This document shows, piece by piece, positions 26,092-34,003 of a stretch of DNA of 64,000 bases. Source of the DNA: an uncultured Hungatella sp. (GTDB lineage Bacteria; Bacillota; Clostridia; Lachnospirales; Lachnospiraceae). Where the stretch lies: NCBI GenBank assembly GCA_910585435.1, contig CAJUEJ010000018.1:14059-78058 (forward strand), in the 5' to 3' direction. Made by a program: the position numbers and the translations under genes. The notes beneath the pieces were generated by a model that saw nothing but the letters and a program-made list of their open reading frames with translations, had not been told where the DNA came from and did no database searches. Each line of letters opens with the position of its first letter. The stretch's first letter is position 1.

Positions 26092-27120
26092 TCAGCCTTC
26101 CAGCCTCTCTCCGTACATATTGTCAAAATAATCTGCATACTCTCCGGAAATAATATGCTCCCACCATTCTCTGTTATTTAAATACCATTCAATGGTCTGC
26201 CGGATGCCGGTGTCAAAGGTGTATTTAGGCTTCCACCCCAGCTCTCCCTCCAGCTTTGCAGGATCTATGGCATAGCGCATATCATGTCCGGGACGGTCTG
26301 TCACAAAGCGGATCAGGCTCTCCGGTTTTCCCAGCGCATGCAGGATAACCTTCACCACCTCCAGGTTGGAGCGCTCATTGTGGCCGCCTACATTGTACAC
26401 CTCTCCCACCCGGCCTTTATGAATAATCAGATCAATGGCTTCGCAGTGATCAGACACATGGAGCCAGTCCCTGACGTTCTCTCCCTTTCCGTAAACAGGC
26501 AGCTCCTCATCCGCCAGAGCCCGGCTGATAATCAGAGGAATCAGCTTCTCCGGGAAATGATACGGCCCGTAGTTGTTGGAACAGCGGGATATGGTAACTG
26601 GGAGCCCGAAGGTCCTGTAATACGCCAGCACAAACAAATCAGCGCTGGCCTTGGAAGAGCTGTAGGGGCTGGAGGTATGGATAGGCGTCTCCTCAGTAAA
26701 GAACAGATCCGGCCTGTCCAACGGCAGGTCGCCGTAGACTTCATCTGTGGAAACCTGATGGTATCTCTTTACACCGAATTTCCTGGATGCGTCTAAAAGC
26801 ACCCTGGTTCCCATCACATTGGTCTGCACAAAAATTCCCGGATCCGTAATAGAGCGGTCCACATGGGTTTCCGCCGCGAAGTTTACCACCACATCGAAGT
26901 TTTCCTTCTCAAACAGATCCATGATAAAAGGCTCATCTGCAATGTCGCCTTTTACAAAACGATAGTTAGGCTTATCCTCCACCGGTTTTAAGGTCTCCAG
27001 GTTCCCTGCATAGGTGAGTAAATCCAGATTCACGATCTGATAATCCGGATATTTATTCACCATATGGTGTACGAAATTTCCGCCGATAAAGCCTGCGCCT
27101 CCGGTCACTAATACTTTCAT
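26092..27120 (-). CDS. rfbB: dTDP-glucose 4,6-dehydratase
   Basis: This 342-residue dehydratase converts dTDP-glucose to dTDP-4-keto-6-deoxyglucose. It has GGAGFIGGNFVHH at the N-terminus (NAD binding), VSTDEVYGDL (catalytic Thr-Asp-Glu), and YSSSKASADL (catalytic Tyr-x3-Lys). Length and motifs are full for RmlB. It is the second gene of the rfbA-rfbB-rfbD set and supplies rhamnose for the nearby surface polysaccharide. Confidence 0.96.
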   Translation of the reverse strand: MKVLVTGGAGFIGGNFVHHMVNKYPDYQIVNLDLLTYAGNLETLKPVEDKPNYRFVKGDIADEPFIMDLFEKENFDVVVNFAAETHVDRSITDPGIFVQTNVMGTRVLLDASRKFGVKRYHQVSTDEVYGDLPLDRPDLFFTEETPIHTSSPYSSSKASADLFVLAYYRTFGLPVTISRCSNNYGPYHFPEKLIPLIISRALADEELPVYGKGENVRDWLHVSDHCEAIDLIIHKGRVGEVYNVGGHNERSNLEVVKVILHALGKPESLIRFVTDRPGHDMRYAIDPAKLEGELGWKPKYTFDTGIRQTIEWYLNNREWWEHIISGEYADYFDNMYGERLEG

Positions 27121-27156
27121 GCTTTCGCTTCTCCTTTCACTTGCTTTTACTTGCTG

Positions 27157-28038
27157 TCATTTGTCAATAAATTTCCCGGCCAGCACATCCATCAGATACT
27201 GCCCATACTGATTCTTCTTTAAAGGCTGGATATTCTCCAAAAGCTGGTCCCTGGTAATCCAGTGGTTTAAATATGCTATCTCCTCCAAACATCCGATTTT
27301 CCGGTGCTGATGGCTCTCCACGGTTCTCACAAAGTTGGTGGCATCCACCAGTGATTCGTGGGTCCCTGTATCAAGCCATGTAAAGCCCTGCCCTAAAAGC
27401 TCCACCTCCAATTTCCCCGCTTCCAGATAAATCCGGTTCAAATCCGTGATCTCCAGCTCTCCTCTGGCAGAAGGCTTTAAGTTCCTGGCATACTCCACCA
27501 CCTGGTTGTCATAAAAATACAGGCCGGTGACGCAATAGTTAGACTTAGGGTTCGCCGGCTTCTCCTCAATGGACACCGCTTTTCCGTCAGAATTAAACTC
27601 CACGATCCCAAACCGCTCCGGATCGTCCACATAATATCCGAATACAGTAGCCCCCTCCTGCTTGTTGGCCGCACGGAGGAGACGCTTCTTTAGCCCATGG
27701 CCTGCAAAAATATTATCCCCCAAAATCATTGCCACATGATCCTTGCCGATAAAATCCGCACCGATGATAAAAGCCTGGGCCAGCCCGTCCGGCGAAGGCT
27801 GCACCTCATAAGACAGGCGGATGCCAAACTGGTGCCCGTCCCCCAGCAGAGAATGAAAACGAGGCGTATCTTCCGGCGTGGAAATAATCAGAATCTCCCG
27901 GATACCTGCACTCATCAGAACCGACAGGGGGTAGTAGATCATAGGTTTGTCATAAATGGGAAGCAGCTGCTTCGAGGTTACCATGGTAAGCGGATACAGC
28001 CTGGTCCCGGAACCTCCGGCCAAAATAATACCCTTCAT
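27157..28038 (-). CDS. rfbA: Glucose-1-phosphate thymidylyltransferase
   Basis: This 293-residue nucleotidyltransferase makes dTDP-glucose from dTTP and glucose-1-phosphate. The signature [11 protein letters not shown] is at the N-terminus, and [14 protein letters not shown] and LGDNIF are the substrate- and metal-binding segments. It is the first gene of the rhamnose operon, with a GGAGG site 8 nt upstream and a MerR-type promoter about 45-75 bp upstream. rfbC, the epimerase, is not present in the window. Confidence 0.96.
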   Translation of the reverse strand: MKGIILAGGSGTRLYPLTMVTSKQLLPIYDKPMIYYPLSVLMSAGIREILIISTPEDTPRFHSLLGDGHQFGIRLSYEVQPSPDGLAQAFIIGADFIGKDHVAMILGDNIFAGHGLKKRLLRAANKQEGATVFGYYVDDPERFGIVEFNSDGKAVSIEEKPANPKSNYCVTGLYFYDNQVVEYARNLKPSARGELEITDLNRIYLEAGKLEVELLGQGFTWLDTGTHESLVDATNFVRTVESHQHRKIGCLEEIAYLNHWITRDQLLENIQPLKKNQYGQYLMDVLAGKFIDK

Positions 28039-28081
28039 AATAAGTCCTCCATATGTTTTCCATACTTTTTATCTTGGACTT

Positions 28082-28112
28082 ATTATAAAGGGTTACGTTG
28101 CGTCACTGTCAA
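28082..28112 (-). promoter_or_regulatory. MerR-type promoter (19-bp spacer) driving rfbA
   Basis: On the minus strand TTGACA (28107-28112) and a perfect TATAAT (28082-28087) are separated by 19 bp. The overlong spacer holds an interrupted dyad GTGACG-CAA-CGTAAC. Overlong spacers with a central dyad are the hallmark of promoters remodelled by MerR-family activators. The site lies inside the final codons of the MerR-methyltransferase gene, with rfbA directly downstream. Confidence 0.8.
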
Positions 28113-29339
28113 GGAGTTTTTTAGTTTTCCTTTGCAAATAAACACCCCCGCCATTTTTGTTATCCGAATCCCGCCCTTTTCCCTGATTTTCTTTTGAAGA
28201 AATTCCTTAAATTCCAGCTGCCTCTGGCTCAATATCTCGCTCTGGTTTCCGTGGCAGGATAGAATATAGTCCAGCAAAGGCTCCGCCTCATCCACCAGAA
28301 GATAATCATCGTACATCACTTTTTCCACTGATTGAAAATGGCGCTCCAACATGGCCTGCCCGTTTTCCAGGCCAAACAGCTCATATAAGGCCACCTCCGA
28401 TAAAATGATGCGGGAGTCAAATTCCTGCACCAGCAGGGTAATCTCCCTCATATGCTCCCTGCCGTAGGTGCTGCAGTAAAAAACTCCCTCCTGCTTCATA
28501 ACCCGGCAGATCTCCTTTAAGGCCTGGGAAATATTCTTCACGTAGAAAAGCACATGATTGGCGATGACACCGTCAAAATAATCATCTTCATAGGTAAGGC
28601 TCTGACAGTCCTCTGTCTCGAACACCAGCTTCCCCAGATCCAGGCCCTCCAGAAGCCTTGCCGCATCCTCCACCATCCCGGAAGAGATGTCTGTCACATG
28701 GATTTCCATATCCGGCCGCCAGTCTCCGTGGCATGCTCTGTCCCGTCCTGCATGCCGCCACAATTCCCCGTTGCCGCACCCTACCTCCAGAAATTTTGCG
28801 CCTTCCTTTACAGGAATCCTGGAAGCAAGCCATGAAAACCAGGACACCGGGTTGTGGGAAAAACGATTGTGCAGCTCAATCCGCACGTTTAAGTTTACCG
28901 CCGTTTTATACTGGTCAATAATGGCATGCTCCATATTGGTGATATGGATTAAGTTTAAGATACGGTTCCAGTCAATGACACCAGAAGACTTGACTATCTG
29001 AAACGTGTCGTCCAGCGTCCGCTCCATCATCTCCAGATGGCGGATCTTTTTCCGGATCAGATCCTTTTGAAGCTCCAGGGAATATACGATATCCTCCGCA
29101 TCGTCATTGATAGTCATAGCCATTATCTCTTCCAGTGAGAATCCCAGATATTTTAAAGAAAGAATCTTCTGAAGCCGTCCGAAATCCTCATCGGTGTACA
29201 GGCGATACCCGGAATCACTGACCCTGCTTGGCTTCAATATCCCCTGCTTGTCATAGAAACGTATGGTCCGAATGGTCACATTAGCCTTCCTGGCAAACTC
29301 TCCCGACGTATAAAATTCCCCGCCTGCCTCTCTCTTCAC
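28083..29339 (-). CDS. MerR-family regulator fused to a SAM methyltransferase
   Basis: This is a 418-residue two-domain protein. Residues 9-80 are a MerR winged helix (TIRTIRFYDKQGILKPSR, SGYRLYTDEDF), and a coiled-coil helix runs to about 115. Residues 140-400 are a class I methyltransferase with SAM motif FLEVGCGNGE (183-192) and a motif-IV-like DYFDGVIANHVLFYV. It starts at GTG with AAGGGAGA upstream. It lies 35 bp after the P-II-like gene in the same direction. Its own 3' end contains the promoter of rfbA, which it is the obvious candidate to control. The methyl acceptor, or whether the domain only senses SAM or a small molecule, is unknown. Confidence 0.85.
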   Translation of the reverse strand: MKREAGGEFYTSGEFARKANVTIRTIRFYDKQGILKPSRVSDSGYRLYTDEDFGRLQKILSLKYLGFSLEEIMAMTINDDAEDIVYSLELQKDLIRKKIRHLEMMERTLDDTFQIVKSSGVIDWNRILNLIHITNMEHAIIDQYKTAVNLNVRIELHNRFSHNPVSWFSWLASRIPVKEGAKFLEVGCGNGELWRHAGRDRACHGDWRPDMEIHVTDISSGMVEDAARLLEGLDLGKLVFETEDCQSLTYEDDYFDGVIANHVLFYVKNISQALKEICRVMKQEGVFYCSTYGREHMREITLLVQEFDSRIILSEVALYELFGLENGQAMLERHFQSVEKVMYDDYLLVDEAEPLLDYILSCHGNQSEILSQRQLEFKEFLQKKIREKGGIRITKMAGVFICKGKLKNSLTVTQRNPL

Positions 29340-29374
29340 CTATATCTCCCTTTCTCTCTGGTTTTTCCCACGCT

Positions 29375-30058
29375 TCACCCCTCTTCCTCCATCAGCCGCA
29401 GCCCCGCCGTATTGGTCACCGGAAGGGAAAATACAATAGCCTTGGCCCTTGTATCCATCCCTGCCCCCCTCATCACCGCCTGCATAATAGCATTCTTCTG
29501 TTCAGACTTTGCCACAATAAAAATCATCTCTTTCTCCGACGCCAGAGACACACCGAAAAATGCCTCCGCCCGTTCCATTCCCGTTCCCTTGGCATGCACC
29601 ACCGTCCCTCCTCCGGCCCCGGCCTCCTTGGCCGCGTCCATCACCAGATTGCTGCAGCCCTGATTGGCAATCACTACCAGAAGCTCGTGCTTTGTATCCT
29701 TCAATCTGCTTTCCTCCCCTTTTTCATATCCCTGATTCTCGGTTAAAAACTGCAGTTCTCTCCTGCCGCCCATGCTTCCAAGAGGCACCGTAAAAGCAAT
29801 TCCTGTTCCCGGCACATCAATCTGAAACCGCATCTGCAGCCCCTTTTTTATCTCCTTCCACACCTGGTCTGTCACAACGGCAAACAGTACCGCCTTCTCC
29901 GACGCCTCCAGCCCGAAATAGTCTAGCATCTCACTGGCCGCCGTCCCATGGCCCAATGTCACCAGATTTACATGTACCTTCTGCTCCTGGTAGAAAGCGA
30001 GAATCCTGGGCATCATGCTTCGGTTGGTGATGGTGGTCATCATACATATCTCCTGCAT
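29375..30058 (-). CDS. P-II-like tandem-domain regulatory protein
   Basis: This 227-residue protein looks like two P-II/GlnB-like halves (about 1-105 and 118-227). The second half is clearer: LLVVIANQGCSNLVMDAAKEAGAGGGTVVHAKGTG resembles the P-II start, with the T-loop region shortened, and EKEMIFIVAKSEQKNAIMQAV matches the C-terminal strand. Such proteins are often beside DUF1538 membrane proteins, as here (21 bp downstream of it). It probably senses a small ligand and gates the partner. The exact start is uncertain among several close Met codons. Confidence 0.78.
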   Translation of the reverse strand: MQEICMMTTITNRSMMPRILAFYQEQKVHVNLVTLGHGTAASEMLDYFGLEASEKAVLFAVVTDQVWKEIKKGLQMRFQIDVPGTGIAFTVPLGSMGGRRELQFLTENQGYEKGEESRLKDTKHELLVVIANQGCSNLVMDAAKEAGAGGGTVVHAKGTGMERAEAFFGVSLASEKEMIFIVAKSEQKNAIMQAVMRGAGMDTRAKAIVFSLPVTNTAGLRLMEEEG

Positions 30059-30079
30059 TCCCTGTCTCCTTCCCGGCTA

Positions 30080-31615
30080 TTACAATTCAATAATATCAAA
30101 ATCACCATACTGCTCCATTCCCACTGCCTCATATGTACCTGCCACAGCCTTCTTCCTCCTGCTCTGCACCTGATAGACAACACCCAGCACCTGAATCGTA
30201 ATAAGCGGCGTCATGGCCACCATGGCGACCACCCCGAAGGCATCCCGTACCAGATTGCCTCCCACAGCCTGGCAGGCTCCCATGGCGAAGGGAAGAAGAA
30301 AGGTGGCTGTCATAGGCCCGGACGCCACCCCGCCGGAGTCAAAAGCAATAGCCGTGAATATCTTGGGCACAAAAAACGACAGAATAATGGCAACGCCGTA
30401 TCCGGGAATCAGATAATACATGGCAGAACCCCCTGTCAGCACCCTTGTCATAGCAAGCCCGATGGAAACCGCAACACCGATGGACAGGCTCAGCTGCATG
30501 GCCGACCCGGGGATCGCGCCGTCTGTCAGCTCCTCCACCTGCTTCATCAGCACATACACCGCCGGCTCCGCCTTGACGATAAAATATCCGATAATCATGC
30601 CGATAGGCACAATCAGCCATTTCTGAGGAAGGGCGGCAATAGTCTTTCCCAGAAAGCTTCCTGCCGGCATAAATCCTACGTTGGCTCCGGTCAGAAACAG
30701 GACCAGCCCCACATACGTGTAGACCAGCCCGATCCCCACCTTTACCAGATTTCTCCTCTCCATCTTCAGAAGGAACACCTGAAACAGTCCAAAAAACAGG
30801 ACAATGGGGAACAGAGACATCCCTATCTCCATCATGTAATGAGGAATGGATGTGGTAAACATCTGTCCTAAAGACACGGAATCCAGCACCTCCATGTGCT
30901 CTGCGGCTGCATAGGCCCCTCCGTCAGGCTGATACAAAATCCCCAGAATCAAAACTGCCAGAATCGGCCCCACCGAGCACAGAGCCACCAGCCCGAAGCT
31001 GTCGTCGGCCGCGTGTTCATCGTTACGCACCGCAGAGATACCTACGCCCAGGGCCATGATAAATGGAACCGTCATAGGCCCTGTAGTCACGCCGCCAGAA
31101 TCAAATGCCACCGCCAGAAAATCCTCCGGCACAAACACAGCCAGCGTAAACACCGACAGGTAGAACACAATCAACATGGGCGTCAGCTTGATCCGGAAAA
31201 GCATACGCAAAAGGGCCAGCACCAGAAACAGGGCCACCCCTCCGGCCACCGCCAGAATCAGCACCAGATTGGGCACTGACGGCACCTGGTTCGCCAGCAC
31301 CTGCAGATCCGGCTCCGATATGGTTATGACAAAGCCAAGGATAAAGCCAAGGATTACCATCACCCACAATTTCCTGGACTTTGCCATGCTGCTTCCCACT
31401 CTCTCCCCCATGGGAGTCATGGAAAGCTCCGCCCCAAGGCTGAAAAACATCATCCCCACAATCAGAAGCAGCGCTCCCATAAGAAATTCCAGCACCACCC
31501 CCGGGGATACCGGAGCTATACTGAAGCAAAGAAGCAGCACAAGGCCTACCACCGGCAGCACAGCCACCAGGGATTCCTCCAGCTTCTCTTGAAGTTTTGT
31601 TTTATAAAGCCGCAT
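30080..31615 (-). CDS. DUF1538 integral membrane protein
   Basis: This 511-residue protein has about 12 hydrophobic segments and an internal duplication. AFDSGGVTTGPMTVPFIMA in the first half matches AFDSGGVASGPMTATFLLP in the second, as in the DUF1538 family. Two symmetric halves with a conserved Asp-Ser-Gly-Gly suggest a transporter or channel. It is the first gene of the DUF1538/P-II-like/MerR-methyltransferase set, with a dyad-containing promoter upstream. The substrate is unknown. Confidence 0.88.
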   Translation of the reverse strand: MRLYKTKLQEKLEESLVAVLPVVGLVLLLCFSIAPVSPGVVLEFLMGALLLIVGMMFFSLGAELSMTPMGERVGSSMAKSRKLWVMVILGFILGFVITISEPDLQVLANQVPSVPNLVLILAVAGGVALFLVLALLRMLFRIKLTPMLIVFYLSVFTLAVFVPEDFLAVAFDSGGVTTGPMTVPFIMALGVGISAVRNDEHAADDSFGLVALCSVGPILAVLILGILYQPDGGAYAAAEHMEVLDSVSLGQMFTTSIPHYMMEIGMSLFPIVLFFGLFQVFLLKMERRNLVKVGIGLVYTYVGLVLFLTGANVGFMPAGSFLGKTIAALPQKWLIVPIGMIIGYFIVKAEPAVYVLMKQVEELTDGAIPGSAMQLSLSIGVAVSIGLAMTRVLTGGSAMYYLIPGYGVAIILSFFVPKIFTAIAFDSGGVASGPMTATFLLPFAMGACQAVGGNLVRDAFGVVAMVAMTPLITIQVLGVVYQVQSRRKKAVAGTYEAVGMEQYGDFDIIEL

Positions 31616-31634
31616 GTGTGCCTCCTTTTTCTAA

Positions 31635-31665
31635 ATCATATATTGCCTTGCGAAATTTACGCAAG
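31635..31665 (-). promoter_or_regulatory. Promoter with overlapping dyad upstream of DUF1538 gene
   Basis: On the minus strand TTGCGT (31659-31664) and TATGAT (31635-31640) are 18 bp apart. A perfect dyad CTTGCG-N7-CGCAAG (31647-31665) covers the -35, so a repressor-type operator is plausible. Confidence 0.5.
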
Positions 31666-31801
31666 AAATTGCTGGCTTACAGCTTGGCAGCCAATCCGCC
31701 GCCAGACAAAACAGCCTGGAAGATCCGCTGTCCTTAGCAGCACCACTCTCACTTTTCCCAAGAATACAATTAGTATACCATGCCTTTCAGACATTTTCCT
31801 A

Positions 31802-32980
31802 TTAAGACTTTATTAAATTCCATAAAACAACTCCCAAAAGCAACATACCCGGAAAGAAAATCGCCGTCAAAAGGCCTCCCTGAATGCTTCCTATCCCTGC
31901 CGAGGCCATGCCCACCACCGTAGGCCCCAGAGTACACCCCAAATCTCCTGCCAGCGCCAGAAAAGCAAACATGGCAGTTCCTCCCCCGGGAAGGGAACGG
32001 GAGGCAAGACTGTAGGTTCCCGGCCATAAAATCCCCACAGACAGGCCGCAAAGCCCGCATCCTGCAAGCCCCAGAACCGGATTCTCCGAAAAAACCGCCA
32101 GCACATAGCTGAGAATACACAAAATACTGCTGCCCAGCATAAACCGCTTCAGGGAAATCCTGTCGCTGAACCTGGCATACGTAAGCCTTGACACCCCCAT
32201 CAAAGCCGCAAACATACAGGGCCCTGCCAAATCCCCCGCCTCTTTTGGCATCTGAAGCCCTGACTCTGCAAACACAGAGGCCCACTGGCTCATAGCCTGC
32301 TCCGACGCCCCTGCGCAGAGCATTAGAAGAACAAATATCAGAAACAATTTTTCTGAAAACATCCCCCGCCACGGCATAGGCTCCTGTTCCTCATTCAAAG
32401 AGCGAATAGGGACTCTCCCAAAATAGATCGCATTGCACACAGGTAACAGCGCCCACAGCGCACACAGCACCTTCCACCACGTTCTTCCAAATACCGCAAA
32501 AAACAATGTGGTCACTATCACCACAATCACATGGCCCCAACAGTAAAAGGAATGAAGCAGACTCATGGAGGCATCTTTTTTCTCTGTAGGACAGGCCTCC
32601 ACAATAGGGCTGATTAAAACCTCTATCAAACCTCCCCCTATGGCATACAATACCACGGACAGCACAAGCCCAAGGTAGGCATTCCCGCACATTGCCGGAA
32701 AGACAGCCATTCCCCCAATTCCTGCTGCCGAGCACATATGGGCAAATACAATGGCCCTCCGATACCCCACCTTGTCAATCAATCCTGCCGACAAAAGATC
32801 CACAAAAAGCTGAATGGTAAAATTTATGGTAATCAAAAGGGTAATCCGTTCCATAGATATGTTGTAGAGTTCCTGAAATGTCAGAAAAAGCAGCGGCGCC
32901 AGGTTATTGACGACAGCCTGCGTCACATAGCCCAGGCAGCTTGCTTTGATAGTACGGCTATAGCCTGTATTTGAATTCAT
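31802..32980 (-). CDS. Major facilitator superfamily transporter
   Basis: This is a 392-residue MFS protein with 12 predicted membrane segments. DLLSAGLIDKVGYRRAIV is the motif-A-like loop between helices 2 and 3, and TYARFSDRISLKRFML is the equivalent loop in the second half. Relatives are loosely described as FucP/sugar-type or unknown-substrate carriers. The Shine-Dalgarno (TGAGG) is weak and sits inside the arm of the hairpin at 32986-33037. It is transcribed toward the DUF1538 promoter. Confidence 0.85.
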   Translation of the reverse strand: MNSNTGYSRTIKASCLGYVTQAVVNNLAPLLFLTFQELYNISMERITLLITINFTIQLFVDLLSAGLIDKVGYRRAIVFAHMCSAAGIGGMAVFPAMCGNAYLGLVLSVVLYAIGGGLIEVLISPIVEACPTEKKDASMSLLHSFYCWGHVIVVIVTTLFFAVFGRTWWKVLCALWALLPVCNAIYFGRVPIRSLNEEQEPMPWRGMFSEKLFLIFVLLMLCAGASEQAMSQWASVFAESGLQMPKEAGDLAGPCMFAALMGVSRLTYARFSDRISLKRFMLGSSILCILSYVLAVFSENPVLGLAGCGLCGLSVGILWPGTYSLASRSLPGGGTAMFAFLALAGDLGCTLGPTVVGMASAGIGSIQGGLLTAIFFPGMLLLGVVLWNLIKS

Positions 32981-32985
32981 ATAAA

Positions 32986-33037
32986 ATAAGCCTCAGAAAA
33001 GATTTATTATTGTATCATATTCTTTTCAGAGGCTTAT
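32986..33037 (-). terminator. Hairpin between the EPS locus and the MFS gene
   Basis: ATAAGCCTCAGAAAAGA (32986-33002) is the reverse complement of 33021-33037 with one mismatch. It is followed on the minus strand by TTATTTTAT and then the MFS start codon. It can end the EPS transcript, and it also hides the MFS ribosome site, so it may attenuate MFS expression. Confidence 0.6.
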
Positions 33038-33046
33038 TGCGTATAA

Positions 33047-33358
33047 TTATTGCATATCCTGCTCCTCTTCCAGCTCCTCTGCTATTACATCTGATCTTTT
33101 CCCTTTCTCCAGCTTACGACAAACCAATTTAAATTGTGTAAATAGCATATTGATAGCCTCCGATCCATGCTTACGCACAAAGTCTGCCAGTATACCCTCC
33201 TGTTCACAATCTTTTGCCGCCTGAACAATAGCCGCATCCCTTTCCTGTCCCTGTCCTATATAGTCCCTGATTTTTTGGATAAACCAGGCGTACTCATATA
33301 AGGGCCGGCACCTATCTATAAAATTTCTGTAAAATATTAAAACCTTGTTTAGTATCTT
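33047..33358 (-). pseudogene. C-terminal remnant of an Rpn-type PD-(D/E)XK transposase/nuclease
   Basis: A frame of about 103 codons without a start codon runs from just after the stop of the sugar transferase gene to TAA at 33047. It reads ...LYEYAWFIQKIRDYIGQ ... VQAAKDCEQEGILADFVRK ... EELEEEQDMQ. This is the typical C-terminal tail of Rpn/YhgA-like recombination-promoting nucleases, which are numerous in Lachnospiraceae. The catalytic N-terminal domain is absent. The identification rests on memory of the family and the segment ILADFVRKHGSEAINM. It marks the left edge of the AT-rich EPS block. Confidence 0.6.
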
Positions 33359-33979
33359 CTATCTCCCGCCCTTATGCAGCATAGCCAAAGGTGTTCTCAA
33401 GATGATTTTTAAATCCAGAAGAAAACATCTGTTTTTAATATAATCCAGATCCATTTCCACCCAGTCATGAAACGCGATATCATTTCTCTGAGGCATAATC
33501 TGCCACGTACAGGTAAGCCCAGGCAGAACCTTAAGACGCCGCTTCTGGTATTCCGTATAGCACGCCACCTCTTCCGGAAGGGGCGGCCTGGGGCCTACAA
33601 AGCTCATATCCCCTTTTAATACGTTGTACAGCTGCGGAAGTTCATCTAACCCTGTTTTTCGGAGAAAACCTCCGATTTTTGTAATGCGGGGATCATTCGT
33701 TACCTTAAAAACCGGGCCGTCCATCTCATTTAAAGCTTTCATGCCAGGCTTCATGGCCTCCGCATCTTTAATCATTGTCCTGAACTTGTACATGGTAAAT
33801 ATTTTCCCGTCCTTTCCTACACGTCTCTGTATAAAAAAAGGGCACCCGTGGGGATCGTCTATGTAGATCGCCGCCGCAATTAGAAAAAGCACAGGCCACA
33901 AGACAAGTAAACCTGCCAGGGAACATATGCAGTCGAACATACGCTTTCCTATTCTATATATTATTTTCACTGAGGTCAT
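33359..33979 (-). CDS. Polyprenyl-phosphate sugar-1-phosphate transferase
   Basis: This is a 206-residue initiating phosphoglycosyl transferase of the short PglC/WcaJ-C-terminal type. It moves a sugar-1-phosphate from a UDP-sugar to undecaprenyl phosphate. One membrane segment covers residues 16-40. Conserved blocks are MYKFRTM (63-69), LDELPQLYNVLKGDMSFVGP (111-130, catalytic Asp112-Glu113) and RPP. It is the last gene of the long EPS operon, unusual because the initiating enzyme is often near the front. Confidence 0.92.
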   Translation of the reverse strand: MTSVKIIYRIGKRMFDCICSLAGLLVLWPVLFLIAAAIYIDDPHGCPFFIQRRVGKDGKIFTMYKFRTMIKDAEAMKPGMKALNEMDGPVFKVTNDPRITKIGGFLRKTGLDELPQLYNVLKGDMSFVGPRPPLPEEVACYTEYQKRRLKVLPGLTCTWQIMPQRNDIAFHDWVEMDLDYIKNRCFLLDLKIILRTPLAMLHKGGR

Positions 33980-34003
33980 ACTCTTCCACCCGCTTTTTAC
34001 GAT

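Noticed and set aside
29948..30871. Plus-strand frame of 307 codons opposite the DUF1538 gene
   Set aside because: Composition (His, Gln, Arg-rich) and lack of a start site indicate a shadow of the real membrane protein gene.
31770..32372. Minus-strand frame of 200 codons inside the MFS gene
   Set aside because: It is a different frame within a gene with intact membrane segments and motifs.
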